From contig NZ_FOBV01000005.1 of NCBI RefSeq assembly GCF_900109935.1, positions 293,818 through 357,817 of the forward strand: DNA of 64,000 nucleotides, given 5' to 3'. The position numbers were made by a program, and so were the translations under genes. Of the stretch, positions 8,649-16,835 are shown piece by piece (position 1 is the stretch's first letter; each line of letters begins with the position of its first letter). Source of the stretch: Chryseobacterium taichungense. GTDB taxonomy: Bacteria; Bacteroidota; Bacteroidia; Flavobacteriales; Weeksellaceae. The notes beneath the pieces were generated by a model. It was not told the DNA's origin, did not search any database, and worked only from the letters and a program-made list of their open reading frames with translations.

Positions 8649-9584
8649 CTAATCAAATGTAATATTCACTGATTTTTCAATTCGATGATCGGTGTAAATG
8701 AAAAGCTCTTTATTTTTAGCCGTTAATTTATTCCAATAATGATTTCCGGCGAACCGGCTTTCCAGAACTTCTGCTTCAATACCGTTTTCCGAAACTTTTA
8801 TTTCCTTGGGATAATATGAAAATTTCCGGATACCAAAATCCGCCATTTCAGTTTCGCTAAAAATATTTACTTCCCCAAAAAGTTTGGCTACATAAGAATT
8901 GTAAGGATTTCTGAATGTTTCCTCCGGCTTTTCATTCTGAATCAATCTCCCGTTCTGCAGCACGACGATCTGATCCAGCCACGGAATAATATCCTGAAGC
9001 TCATGAGTAGAAATGATTAGTGAAATATGCTGCTGCTTAACATATCTGAACAACTTCTCGCGCAGTTCAATTTTTCTTGGGAAATCCAGGTTGCTGAATG
9101 GCTCATCGAGAATCAGGAGTTTTGGAAGCACGGAAAGTGCTCTGGCAATAGCAACCCTCTGCTGCTGGCCGCCACTCAGGTATTTTGGCAGGACATTGGC
9201 AAATTCTTCCAGACCGACAACTTCCAATAATTCAGAAACAGTTTCTTTCTTCTTACTTAAATTAATATTGGAAATAAATTTACCTACATTTTCAGCTACC
9301 GTTGCGTAAGGCATCAGATCAAAATTCTGAGCGACGAATTTCATTTTAGCTTCCCCGGGAACAAGATTTCCTTTCGGACCAAGCAATTTTTCGCCGTCAA
9401 AAATAATATCACCACTCTGCCAGTCGAGAAGCCCGTAAATAAGGCTTAACAAAGTCGACTTCCCGCAGCCGCTTTCTCCGGCAAGTGCAATAATCTTACC
9501 TTCTTCAAACCTTAGGTTAAGGTTCTCAAATAAAGGTTTTTCCCTGGAATATGAAAAGTATAAATTGTTTATTTCTAATAGCAT
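8649..9584 (-). CDS. ABC transporter ATP-binding protein (orphan)
   Basis: A cytosolic ATPase subunit of an ABC importer-like system. It shows Walker A GESGCGKST at about residues 36-44, the signature LSGGQQQRVAIARAL, Walker B LLILDEPF and the H-loop STHELQD. The roughly 230-residue NBD is followed by a C-terminal region of about 80 residues, as in the TOBE-bearing PotA/ThiQ-like group. No permease or binding protein is encoded nearby, so the substrate is unknown. The ATG at 9584 follows the -7 box by only 4 nt, which predicts a leaderless mRNA. Confidence 0.88.
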   Translation of the reverse strand: MLLEINNLYFSYSREKPLFENLNLRFEEGKIIALAGESGCGKSTLLSLIYGLLDWQSGDIIFDGEKLLGPKGNLVPGEAKMKFVAQNFDLMPYATVAENVGKFISNINLSKKKETVSELLEVVGLEEFANVLPKYLSGGQQQRVAIARALSVLPKLLILDEPFSNLDFPRKIELREKLFRYVKQQHISLIISTHELQDIIPWLDQIVVLQNGRLIQNEKPEETFRNPYNSYVAKLFGEVNIFSETEMADFGIRKFSYYPKEIKVSENGIEAEVLESRFAGNHYWNKLTAKNKELFIYTDHRIEKSVNITFD

Positions 9585-9588
9585 ATTA

Positions 9589-9596
9589 CAAATGTA
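9589..9596 (-). promoter_or_regulatory. -7 box of the ABC ATPase gene (TACATTTG)
   Basis: Perfect TAnnTTTG box ending 4 nt before the ATG, so the transcription start should fall at or next to the A of the start codon. Confidence 0.65.
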
Positions 9597-9669
9597 ATGA
9601 ATTGAAATGTTTCTAGGAAAGAACCGTTTTTTTTATTATTTTAGCAGAAGTATTAAAAATTTAAAAATT

Positions 9670-10329
9670 ATGAAAAAAAGGCTATTTTCGATAGTTTTTT
9701 CTATGTTTTTGGGGGCATTGGTCATGATTTCCTGTAAAAAGGAAAAGCCTGTTTCCGGCGGAAGTGACGAAGCCGTTATTTCTAAAGATGGCGCCCAATT
9801 TACAGTAGATACTTTAAACAGCAAGGTAGAGTGGAAGGGATATAAAATTTTTAAATCTGAAAATACCGGCCACTTCGGAACCATTAAATTTGAAAGCGGC
9901 GACGTTACCGTGAAAGATTCCAGGTTGGAAAGCGGGAAATTTGTTGCAGATATGACTTCCCTTACTTCTGAAGATCTGAAAAATGATGCTCCTCAGCTGG
10001 AAAAACTTAATAATCATCTGAAAAGTAATGATTTTTTTGAAGTTGAAAAATTCCCGACGGCATCTTTTGAGGTTACGAAGGTAACTCCTTCTGCTGAAGG
10101 GGATTATAATACAATTCTGGATGGTAATTTGACGATAAAAGGAATTACAAAACCTGTGCAGTTCAAAGCTAATGTTTCTGTAAATGATGGCGTGGTAAGC
10201 ATTGCTACAGAGCCTAAAGATATCAGCAGGGAAGAATTCGGCGTTACATTCCAGAGCCCGGTCGAAAATGGAGTGATCAAGGATGAAATAACACTCCAGA
10301 TCAACGTTAAGGCTTTAGAGAAAAAATAA
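9670..10329 (+). CDS. YceI-family lipoprotein
   Basis: A 219-residue envelope protein with a lipoprotein signal (lipobox VMISC, acylated Cys22) and a YceI domain from about residue 45. YceI domains form a lipocalin-like barrel that binds isoprenoid-type lipids. Typical motifs are visible: DTLNSKVEWKGYK at the start, the SGKFVADMTSLTSEDL block, and GNLTIKGITKPVQF near the end. The frame is open upstream to 9607, but the ATG at 9670 precedes the signal peptide directly and is preferred. The gene is single and followed by a terminator. Confidence 0.88.
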   Translation: MKKRLFSIVFSMFLGALVMISCKKEKPVSGGSDEAVISKDGAQFTVDTLNSKVEWKGYKIFKSENTGHFGTIKFESGDVTVKDSRLESGKFVADMTSLTSEDLKNDAPQLEKLNNHLKSNDFFEVEKFPTASFEVTKVTPSAEGDYNTILDGNLTIKGITKPVQFKANVSVNDGVVSIATEPKDISREEFGVTFQSPVENGVIKDEITLQINVKALEKK

Positions 10330-10360
10330 TTTTTTTATTTAAGTGAAATAAGTGATTGAA

Positions 10361-10389
10361 GTCTGCCTCCGCACGGGGCAGATTTTTTT
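10361..10389 (+). terminator. Terminator downstream of the YceI gene
   Basis: The stem GTCTGCC/GGCAGAT (10361-10367 with 10377-10383, one G-U pair) is followed by seven T. Confidence 0.8.
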
Positions 10390-10424
10390 AACAATTTAAG
10401 GAAAAATATTTCGCCGAAAAACCG

Positions 10425-10432
10425 TATTTTTG
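10425..10432 (+). promoter_or_regulatory. -7 box of pheS (TATTTTTG)
   Basis: Perfect TAnnTTTG box 25 nt before the pheS start. Confidence 0.7.
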
Positions 10433-10457
10433 CAAAACATTTTGAAAGGGTAAAACA

Positions 10458-11468
10458 ATGATAGAAAAGATAGAAGAGTTACTGGTTGAGGTAAACAGCT
10501 TCAATGCCACATCAAAAGAGGAGATTGAAAACTTCCGTATCAAGTATAATGGAAAAAAAGGAATTCTGAATGATTTTTTTGAAAAGTTTAAAGAAGTTCC
10601 TAACGACCAGAAGAAAGATTTCGGACAGAAGATCAATACTCTAAAGCAGGCAGTTAACGTAAAACTGGAGGATTTGAAAAATGCTTCAGCATCTTCTGTT
10701 ATAGTGGAAAAAGAAGATCTTACAAGGCCTGCATTTCCTCTGGAACTGGGGTCAAGACATCCTATCAATCTGGTAAAAAACAGAATCATCGAGATTTTTA
10801 AATCTATTGGTTTTGCGGTGGCAGACGGACCTGAAATCGAGGACGACTGGCACAACTTCACTGCATTGAATCTTCCTGAATACCACCCGGCAAGAGACAT
10901 GCAGGATACCTTTTTCATTGAGCAGAATCCTGATATTTTGTTGAGAACACACACCTCTTCGGTACAAATCCGTTACATGGAGGAAAATCAACCACCTATC
11001 AGAATCCTTTCTCCCGGAAGAGTTTTTAGAAATGAGGCTGTATCTTCACGTTCACACTGTATTTTCCACCAGATAGAAGGTTTGTATATTGATGAAAATG
11101 TAAGTTTTGCAGATCTTAAACAGACCATTCAGTTTTTCACTACGGAACTTTTCGGAAAGTCTAAAATCAGATTAAGACCTTCTTATTTCCCGTTCACTGA
11201 ACCAAGTGCAGAAATTGATGTCTATTGGGGTTTAAATTCCGAAACGGATTACAGAATCACGAAAGGTACCGGATGGCTTGAAATTATGGGCTGTGGAATG
11301 GTTGATCCGGCGGTTCTTAAAAATGTAAATATTGATGCTGAAAAATATTCAGGGTATGCTTTCGGGATGGGAATTGAAAGAATCGTAATGCTTCTTTATC
11401 AGATGAGTGATATCAGAATGTTTTTTGAAAATGATATCAGAACGCTTGAGCAATTCAAAAGTCTATAA
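10458..11468 (+). CDS. pheS: phenylalanine--tRNA ligase alpha subunit
   Basis: This is the alpha subunit of the heterotetrameric class II synthetase that charges tRNA-Phe. The N-terminal coiled-coil arm (about residues 1-85) precedes the catalytic core. Class II motifs are visible: motif 2 as [19 protein letters not shown] (fRxE form) and motif 3 as [16 protein letters not shown]. The segment between them contains the Phe-binding [14 protein letters not shown]. The length of 336 is normal. pheT is not adjacent: the next gene is a sensor kinase after a strong terminator, so the two subunits are encoded apart. Confidence 0.97.
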   Translation: MIEKIEELLVEVNSFNATSKEEIENFRIKYNGKKGILNDFFEKFKEVPNDQKKDFGQKINTLKQAVNVKLEDLKNASASSVIVEKEDLTRPAFPLELGSRHPINLVKNRIIEIFKSIGFAVADGPEIEDDWHNFTALNLPEYHPARDMQDTFFIEQNPDILLRTHTSSVQIRYMEENQPPIRILSPGRVFRNEAVSSRSHCIFHQIEGLYIDENVSFADLKQTIQFFTTELFGKSKIRLRPSYFPFTEPSAEIDVYWGLNSETDYRITKGTGWLEIMGCGMVDPAVLKNVNIDAEKYSGYAFGMGIERIVMLLYQMSDIRMFFENDIRTLEQFKSL

Positions 11469-11496
11469 TTATTTAATATATTAAACAAAATTTGAA

Positions 11497-11528
11497 AAAT
11501 CCTGTAAATTATTTTACAGGATTTTTTA
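11497..11528 (+). terminator. Terminator downstream of pheS
   Basis: A 12-bp perfect stem (11497-11508 with 11513-11524) is followed by a T-rich tail. Confidence 0.85.
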
Positions 11529-11554
11529 TTAATTTTACATTCTAATTTACACTA

Positions 11555-13276
11555 ATGTTTGAAAAATTAAGTTTTAGGTCGAGGAGAATTGTTCATTATT
11601 CATTAATTGTATGCATTTTACTGATACAATTTCTGATTGCAGGATTTTTTTACAACGAGTTCGTTACCAAGAAAAATTTAAAGTTTATTGAAGGACAGCT
11701 GAAAGAAATTCATTCATTGGAAAATCTTACAAATGAATCTAAAAAACGTCTGATAAATGCACAGGTTGATTTTAGGAAATATCTTTTAAATCATGATAAA
11801 AGATATCTAAAATCATACTTTGAATCTTTAAGTGAACTTGATAAGAATCTCATTCGTATAGGAAAATATGAAAATAAATATCCGAAATTAAAACAGGTTG
11901 AAATTTTAGAGAATGATAATCCGAAAGAAGTAAGAAAGTTGAAATCTCTTATTGATTCTACCTATGAATATTCTACAAAAACGAATTTGACAACTAAAAA
12001 CGATTTTCCTAAACTCAAAAAATACAATCTGGATTATAATTTCAATAAGTTTGATATTGAAACTAAAACATTCACTGATACGATAAAGAAGAAAGGGCTT
12101 TTCGGACGTCTGGGTGATGCTATATCCGGAAGAGAAAATGTACGTAAGGAAAGCACGATCGTTACTGTAAAACAGGGAAAAATTCCTGATACAGCTTTTA
12201 TAAAAGCAGAGTTTGACAGTATCTTGAATGTTGTTAATAATCATTATATCGGACAAATAAAGAAAATACAGGTTAATGTTACTCAAAGACAGAATGACAA
12301 AACTTCATTCTACAAGATTTTCAGTAATCTGTTGATGTACGGAAACAGTGTTTTGAATATTTATGAATATGCAATCAAAGAATCGCGATCCGATCTTGAA
12401 AAAGAGTATTACAAGCAAAATTCAATCAACAACAGAATTAGGATGAATCTTATTTTTTGGGCAATGATCCTTATGCTTATTATATCCATATTAATCATGA
12501 TGCTCACAAGAATAGCTTTTTTATATGAAAAGAAACTGAAAACGGCCAATACTCAGATTATTGCCAACCTGGAATTTAAAAACAGGATTTTAGGTATGTT
12601 AAGCCATGAAATGAGATCTCCATTAAAAATTATGGGTATACTTATTAATAGAATCAAGGAAAAAACTAATGATGACGAAATAAAAGAATATCTGAAATCA
12701 TTTGATTTTACAAGTAACGCTTTACTGATACAGTCTAATCAAATATTAGAATATGCCAAAAATCAAAAAGTTAAAAATAAATTAATTCCTGTCAGTTTTA
12801 ATCTTAATAATCAGATTAATTCCATACTGAATTCTATTGAAACTTATATAAAAACAAGAAATAATAAATTGATTGTTGACATTGAAATAGATTCAGATTT
12901 GATAGTTTTTTCGGATAATGCAAAAATCAATCAGATTTTTATGAATATTTTGGGGAATGCTAATAAATTCACGGAAAATGGACAAATAACAGTCAAAATC
13001 AAAACAGAAAAAAAAGATTCCGAAACAATTACGTTAATTACTGAGATCGATGATACTGGGGTTGGTATCAAAGAATCAGATCTTAAAAAGATTTTTGAGC
13101 CTTATTATCAGGGTGTTTTATCAGAAGATGTAGAAAATATTGGTGCAGGGTTGGGCCTTAGTTTATGTAAAGAGCTGATAGCGTTATATGACGGAGAAAT
13201 ATCTGTACAGAGCGAGATAAGAAAAGGAACAACAGTTAATTTTTATCTTAACTTAAAAATTAATAATGAAGTATAA
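11555..13276 (+). CDS. membrane sensor histidine kinase
   Basis: A 573-residue two-component kinase. There is one transmembrane helix at about 14-34, a periplasmic sensor region of about 260 residues without a recognised domain, and a second helix at about 297-322. The cytoplasmic kinase core follows: the dimerisation helix has LSHEMRSPLKIMG with phospho-acceptor His351, and the HATPase has N box NILGNANKF, G1 DDTGVGI and G2 GAGLGLSL. The end overlaps the response regulator start by 11 bp, so the two genes are co-translated partners. The signal is unknown. Confidence 0.93.
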   Translation: MFEKLSFRSRRIVHYSLIVCILLIQFLIAGFFYNEFVTKKNLKFIEGQLKEIHSLENLTNESKKRLINAQVDFRKYLLNHDKRYLKSYFESLSELDKNLIRIGKYENKYPKLKQVEILENDNPKEVRKLKSLIDSTYEYSTKTNLTTKNDFPKLKKYNLDYNFNKFDIETKTFTDTIKKKGLFGRLGDAISGRENVRKESTIVTVKQGKIPDTAFIKAEFDSILNVVNNHYIGQIKKIQVNVTQRQNDKTSFYKIFSNLLMYGNSVLNIYEYAIKESRSDLEKEYYKQNSINNRIRMNLIFWAMILMLIISILIMMLTRIAFLYEKKLKTANTQIIANLEFKNRILGMLSHEMRSPLKIMGILINRIKEKTNDDEIKEYLKSFDFTSNALLIQSNQILEYAKNQKVKNKLIPVSFNLNNQINSILNSIETYIKTRNNKLIVDIEIDSDLIVFSDNAKINQIFMNILGNANKFTENGQITVKIKTEKKDSETITLITEIDDTGVGIKESDLKKIFEPYYQGVLSEDVENIGAGLGLSLCKELIALYDGEISVQSEIRKGTTVNFYLNLKINNEV

Positions 13277-13919
13277 AGACGACGAGCAGTTTTATTTTTT
13301 ATTGGCAGATGATCATAGCCTTATCCGTCAGGGAATGATTTTTATCTTGGATGATATGGGAATTAATTATCAAGCTTTTCATGCATCAAATTTTCAGCAG
13401 ATCATGGAATGTATAAATTCCCATCCTATAGATATTGCCATTGTAGATGCTTATTTTCCCGATGGAAGCAGCCTGCAGCTTATACCTGATATCAAAAATT
13501 GCCAGCCAGAAATTAAAATTCTTATTTTTTCCGGAATTGATGAAAATATACATTCTTTAAAGTTCCTGAATGCAGGAGCTGACGGTTTCTTAAGCAAACT
13601 TAATGAAGAAGAAGAGATACAAAAAGCGCTCTATTCCATTATAAAAGAAGGAGAATATACTTCTTCAGTAACCAAAAGTTTATTAATGAATTCTTTGAAA
13701 AACAGAGATCTCCTTAATCCATTGTTTTCTTTGACAGAAAGGGAACTTGAGATTGCCCAAATGTATGCTGAAGGTTATGGAAATCTGGAAATTGCCAATG
13801 TTTTAAATGTTAAGCAAAACACAATCAGCACCATAAAAAAAAGAGTATTTAAAAAGCTGAAAATTGATAATTTATTAGAATTGGTTGAATTACTTAAAAA
13901 TAATTCGCAATTCTTGTAG
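13266..13919 (+). CDS. LuxR/NarL-family response regulator
   Basis: A 217-residue DNA-binding response regulator. The receiver domain has acidic residues Asp15/Asp16, the phospho-acceptor Asp61 in AIVDAYFPDG, and Lys111 in ADGFLSKL. The C-terminal NarL/FixJ helix-turn-helix (about 150-215) shows LTERELEIAQMYAEGYGNLE followed by NVKQNTISTIKKRVFKKL. It overlaps the histidine kinase gene by 11 bp and is surely its partner. Directly behind its stop are two near-identical 15-bp repeats spaced 22 bp, upstream of the promoter of a candidate RNA gene; these could be its operator. Confidence 0.93.
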   Translation: MKYKDDEQFYFLLADDHSLIRQGMIFILDDMGINYQAFHASNFQQIMECINSHPIDIAIVDAYFPDGSSLQLIPDIKNCQPEIKILIFSGIDENIHSLKFLNAGADGFLSKLNEEEEIQKALYSIIKEGEYTSSVTKSLLMNSLKNRDLLNPLFSLTERELEIAQMYAEGYGNLEIANVLNVKQNTISTIKKRVFKKLKIDNLLELVELLKNNSQFL

Positions 13920-13955
13920 ATAAATATCTACAACTTTGTCGATATATATCTACAA
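13919..13955 (+). promoter_or_regulatory. 22-bp-spaced direct repeats, candidate operator
   Basis: GATAAATATCTACAA (13919-13933) and GATATATATCTACAA (13941-13955) start exactly 22 bp apart, two helical turns. A weak third half begins at 13963. They lie upstream of the -7 box at 13987, where an activator such as the adjacent NarL-type regulator could bind. The assignment is inference. Confidence 0.5.
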
Positions 13956-13986
13956 TATTCTTGATGATTTTATATCCATAGAATAA

Positions 13987-13994
13987 TATCTTTG
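13987..13994 (+). promoter_or_regulatory. -7 box of the candidate RNA gene (TATCTTTG)
   Basis: Perfect TAnnTTTG box. The predicted start, at about 13998, falls at the foot of a 7-bp 5' hairpin (13999-14016). Confidence 0.65.
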
Positions 13995-14056
13995 TATCAT
14001 AATAATTAGTTATTATAGCCCCGATTAAAAAACGATCTTTGATTCTAAGAACACAA

Positions 14057-14116
14057 ATGATGAATAAAAAAAGAGTCAAAGATCAAAAAAAACGCAATCG
14101 ACGATATTATAAGTAA
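14057..14116 (+). CDS. possible 19-residue basic peptide inside the RNA
   Basis: The frame runs from ATG 14057 to TAA 14116 and encodes MMNKKRVKDQKKRNRRYYK, with eleven Lys/Arg residues of 19. The start codon lies in the loop of the 13-bp stem and the end inside the next stem. It may be a real small protein of a dual-function RNA, or a chance frame; composition alone cannot decide. Confidence 0.2.
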   Translation: MMNKKRVKDQKKRNRRYYK

Positions 14117-14171
14117 GGGGGCATACTGGGGAAGCAGAATCTACTTACAAAAGATCTGAGATTGCAAAATT

Positions 14172-14201
14172 AAACCTCCGAAAATTTTTCGGAGGTTTTT
14201 T
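14172..14201 (+). terminator. Terminator of the candidate RNA
   Basis: An 11-bp perfect stem AACCTCCGAAA/TTTCGGAGGTT is followed by TTTT and GTTTTT. Confidence 0.85.
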
Positions 14202-14322
14202 GTTTTTAATTACTGACCTAGAAACAAAACGTAATTAAAAACGATGATATAAATTTATAACGGTTCTCTTTCAGCATTTATGTAAAAGACAATTAAAGTT
14301 ATCCTTTCATTACATAAAAAGC

Positions 14323-14348
14323 AAAAAGTCTGTAAACCTACAGACTTT
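14323..14348 (-). terminator. Terminator downstream of the DUF3108 gene
   Basis: The 10-bp perfect stem AAAGTCTGTA/TACAGACTTT (14325-14348) lies 17 nt after the minus-strand stop, with T-rich sequence behind it. Confidence 0.75.
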
Positions 14349-14364
14349 CTATTATTAATAACAT

Positions 14365-15135
14365 TTATTTTGAAAATTTCAAAGGATATTTCACATTTTG
14401 ATATCCATCGATACTGGCTTTTAATGATCCTACTGCCAGTTCTGCTTTCAAAAGCATCGGCACATGATTGGCATCATTGGATACCCACATCGTAACGCCT
14501 TCCTTTTCTTTAAAAACTCTTCCGCTTTTTACAGATGGAATTATTTTAAGGCAATTTATTGTGCCAAATTTTGTCTTGAGATTTTCCGTTCCGGTGACTT
14601 TAAGCTGAAAAGGAAACATTTCGTCATCAATCCAGACATTCATATTGATCACAGTCCCTATCCGCAGCTCTGCCGGACTTTTACTTCTTAAATAATAAAA
14701 GCACGAAAGCATATCCTGTACACCTTTTACTGATTTTATTGTCTTGGATCCATTAGCAGGAGTTTTTTTATCTGTCAGAACTAATGTATTATTGTCGTGA
14801 TTAAAGACTGTTTCAAGATGCTGTCGATAACTTCCTTCTTTTACATTCCTTACATAAAAGCTGGGAAGCTCAGTATTCATATTGATATAGCTTTCATAAA
14901 GATCATCAACTTTAAAAAATGCTCTTACAGCCCCTGTAGTTTGTCCGGTTCCTTTTACATATAAATGAGGAACGCCTTTGTACGTTGTTTTTTTTGCTGT
15001 TAAATTGGCTGTCCCGGCATTAAGAAACCCATAATGAATTCTTAATGTAATAGACTCACCATCTGAAATATTGGTAATCTGACTGAAACTTAACGTAAAC
15101 AGAAACAGCAGAAATGAACTTAAAAATTTCTTCAT
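14365..15135 (-). CDS. secreted DUF3108 protein
   Basis: A 256-residue exported protein with signal peptide MKKFLSSFLLFLFTLSFSQ and a DUF3108 domain over most of the mature chain. The domain is recognised by the early LRIHYGFLNAGTANL segment, a KVDDLYESYI block, and the late VTMWVSNDANHVPMLLKAEL. DUF3108 proteins are periplasmic beta-rich proteins of unknown function in Bacteroidota and Proteobacteria. The frame begins at a TTG at 15141; the ATG at 15135, just before the signal peptide, is preferred. It has its own promoter and terminator. Confidence 0.8.
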   Translation of the reverse strand: MKKFLSSFLLFLFTLSFSQITNISDGESITLRIHYGFLNAGTANLTAKKTTYKGVPHLYVKGTGQTTGAVRAFFKVDDLYESYINMNTELPSFYVRNVKEGSYRQHLETVFNHDNNTLVLTDKKTPANGSKTIKSVKGVQDMLSCFYYLRSKSPAELRIGTVINMNVWIDDEMFPFQLKVTGTENLKTKFGTINCLKIIPSVKSGRVFKEKEGVTMWVSNDANHVPMLLKAELAVGSLKASIDGYQNVKYPLKFSK

Positions 15136-15160
15136 AATCAAAATTTTACAAAAACGTTGC

Positions 15161-15168
15161 CAAATATA
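15161..15168 (-). promoter_or_regulatory. -7 box of the DUF3108 gene (TATATTTG)
   Basis: Perfect TAnnTTTG box 25 nt before the ATG at 15135. Confidence 0.7.
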
Positions 15169-15250
15169 ATAACTTCAATTTTTTGGGGATATTTGATAAA
15201 TCTCAGTTTTTTATTTAGACTGAATTAAATATGCTTCGCATTAAAATTAG

Positions 15251-15258
15251 TAAATTTG
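15251..15258 (+). promoter_or_regulatory. -7 box of the ferredoxin reductase operon (TAAATTTG)
   Basis: Perfect TAnnTTTG box 33 nt before the start at 15292. Confidence 0.7.
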
Positions 15259-15291
15259 CAGCCACAAGTATAATTAAATTATCTTATTATT

Positions 15292-16347
15292 ATGATAACG
15301 ACCGATATATTGATCATAGGAGCCGGGCCAACCGGGCTTTTTGCTGTATTTGAAGCAGGTTTATTAAAAATGAAGTGTCATATTATTGATGCACTTCCTC
15401 AACCGGGAGGACAATTGGCTGAGCTTTATCCTAAAAAACCTATTTTCGATATTCCGGGTTATCCGTCTGTAAATGCCGGAGAGCTTATCGATAACCTTAT
15501 GGAGCAGATCAAACAGTTTCAGCCTGGCTTTACGTTGGGAGAAACCGCCGTTTCATACACCAAAGTTGATGACGAATGGTTTGAGGTAATTACCAATAAA
15601 GGAACTGTTCACAGAGCCAAAGCCATCGCAATTGCGGGAGGTCTTGGAACTTTTGAGCCAAGAAAACCTACCATTGAAAACGTTGCTGATTATGAAGAAA
15701 AAGGTCTTGAGTATTTTGTAAAAGAGCCTGAGCATTTCAGAAATAAAAAAGTGATCATAGCTGGGGGTGGAGATTCTGCGCTGGACTGGAGTATTTTTCT
15801 TTCTAATGTCGCAAGTGAGGTAACGTTGATCCACAGAAGAAATGAATTCCGTGGCGCTTTGGATTCTGTAGAGAAAGTTCAGGATCTTAAAAACGAAGGG
15901 AAAATTAAACTAATTACCCCTGCTGAAGTTACCGCTATCAAAGGTGACGGAAAGGTGGAGGCCATTACAGTAGCTGTAGACGGTGAAGATCCTTATGATA
16001 TTGAAACAGATTATTTTATTCCTTTATTCGGATTGACGCCAAAACTGGGAGAAATTGGAAACTGGGGACTGAATATCGAGAAAAATGCAATTGTGGTAAA
16101 CAACGCGCTGGATTATCAGACCAATATCGAAGGAATTTACGCCATCGGAGATATCAATACATATCCTGGAAAACTTAAGCTTATCCTTTGTGGATTCCAC
16201 GAAGCAACGCTTATGTGTCAAAGCGTTTACAACCGATTGAATCCTGGAAAAAAATATGTCTTAAAATACACAACAGTAAGTGGAGTAGACGGATTCGACG
16301 GAAGCAGAAAAGAAGCTGAGAAAGCGGTTGTGAAAAAAATTGATTAA
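15292..16347 (+). CDS. ferredoxin--NADP reductase, thioredoxin-reductase-like type
   Basis: A 351-residue FAD-dependent pyridine-nucleotide oxidoreductase of the YumC-like FNR class. It shows the FAD loop IIGAGPTGLFAVFEAG near the N-terminus, the NAD(P) loop IAGGGDSALDW in the middle, and the FAD-closing YAIGDINTYPGKLKLIL near the C-terminus. The redox CxxC of thioredoxin reductases is absent, as expected for this class. The ferredoxin gene follows about 70 nt downstream on the same strand, so the pair probably passes electrons between NADPH and the 2Fe-2S ferredoxin in the cytosol. Confidence 0.9.
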   Translation: MITTDILIIGAGPTGLFAVFEAGLLKMKCHIIDALPQPGGQLAELYPKKPIFDIPGYPSVNAGELIDNLMEQIKQFQPGFTLGETAVSYTKVDDEWFEVITNKGTVHRAKAIAIAGGLGTFEPRKPTIENVADYEEKGLEYFVKEPEHFRNKKVIIAGGGDSALDWSIFLSNVASEVTLIHRRNEFRGALDSVEKVQDLKNEGKIKLITPAEVTAIKGDGKVEAITVAVDGEDPYDIETDYFIPLFGLTPKLGEIGNWGLNIEKNAIVVNNALDYQTNIEGIYAIGDINTYPGKLKLILCGFHEATLMCQSVYNRLNPGKKYVLKYTTVSGVDGFDGSRKEAEKAVVKKID

Positions 16348-16420
16348 ATTTGCTGACGTTTCAAATTGCAGGCAAGCAATAACTGACTTTTCATATCATA
16401 TAATAATCAACCATCAGCAA

Positions 16421-16750
16421 ATGAGCGATATAAATATAAAAATCACCGACAGAGAAGGTGTAACCCATGATGTTGTAGCACCAACGGATATGTCTATGAA
16501 CTTAATGGAAATCATTAGATCATATGAGCTGGCAGAGGAAGGTACAATCGGGGTTTGTGGAGGAATGGCAATGTGCGCTTCCTGTCAGGTTTACGTGGTT
16601 AATGATCCCGGACTTGAAGAAATGGGTGCTGAAGAAGATGCGATGCTTGGAGAAGCTTTCCATGTACAGGATAACAGCAGATTGGGATGCCAGTTGCATA
16701 TCGTCCCTGAAATGGAAGGACTTGAAGTGGAAATTGCTCCTTATCCTTAG
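16421..16750 (+). CDS. 2Fe-2S ferredoxin
   Basis: A 109-residue cytosolic electron carrier. The cluster ligands fit C-x5-C-x2-C near the middle (VCGGMAMCASC) plus a fourth cysteine in RLGCQLHIVPEM, the adrenodoxin/Isc ferredoxin pattern. The frame extends upstream to 16340 across the reductase stop, but the ATG at 16421 (MSDINIKITD) matches the normal family N-terminus. It follows the ferredoxin reductase and shares its promoter, which suggests a dedicated redox pair. Confidence 0.92.
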   Translation: MSDINIKITDREGVTHDVVAPTDMSMNLMEIIRSYELAEEGTIGVCGGMAMCASCQVYVVNDPGLEEMGAEEDAMLGEAFHVQDNSRLGCQLHIVPEMEGLEVEIAPYP

Positions 16751-16775
16751 AGAAAATTTTAATTATAATAAAACA

Positions 16776-16807
16776 AAACACCCGAAGACTTCCTTTGGGT
16801 GTTTTTT
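16776..16807 (+). terminator. Terminator of the reductase/ferredoxin operon
   Basis: The stem AAACACCC/GGGTGTTT (16776-16783 with 16797-16804) is followed by a T-run. Confidence 0.8.
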
Positions 16808-16835
16808 ATTTAAAGAATTTATATCTATAATCAAT

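Larger units (their letters stand above)
13998..14201 (+). ncRNA. candidate structured small RNA, about 200 nt
   Basis: This candidate sits between a consensus promoter box and a strong terminator. Visible pairing comprises: 5' hairpin 13999-14005 with 14010-14016; a 13-bp stem 14034-14046 with 14072-14084 (one G-U pair); a 6-bp outer stem GCAATC/GATTGC (14094-14099 with 14160-14165) enclosing a GTAAG/CTTAC stem (14113-14117 with 14144-14148); then the terminator. It also contains a 19-codon reading frame (14057-14116) for a very basic peptide. The family is not recognised. It lies between convergent neighbours, so it is neither a leader nor an obvious 3' UTR. Confidence 0.55.

Noticed and set aside
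8347..8652. Open frames of about 60-101 codons on the plus strand after yjdM
   Set aside because: They are translations of the dispersed hairpin element (Arg-rich from the G+C-rich stem). A related frame appears over the second element copy at 52213-52428, so the repeat explains them.
10388..10954. 188-codon minus-strand frame opposite pheS
   Set aside because: Shadow frame: pheS on the other strand is certain, and the product is Ser/Phe-rich without motifs.
13998..14201. Assignment of the candidate RNA to 6S RNA or to an attenuator leader
   Set aside because: The single long interrupted stem of 6S RNA is not seen, and the next gene downstream is on the opposite strand, so it cannot be a leader.
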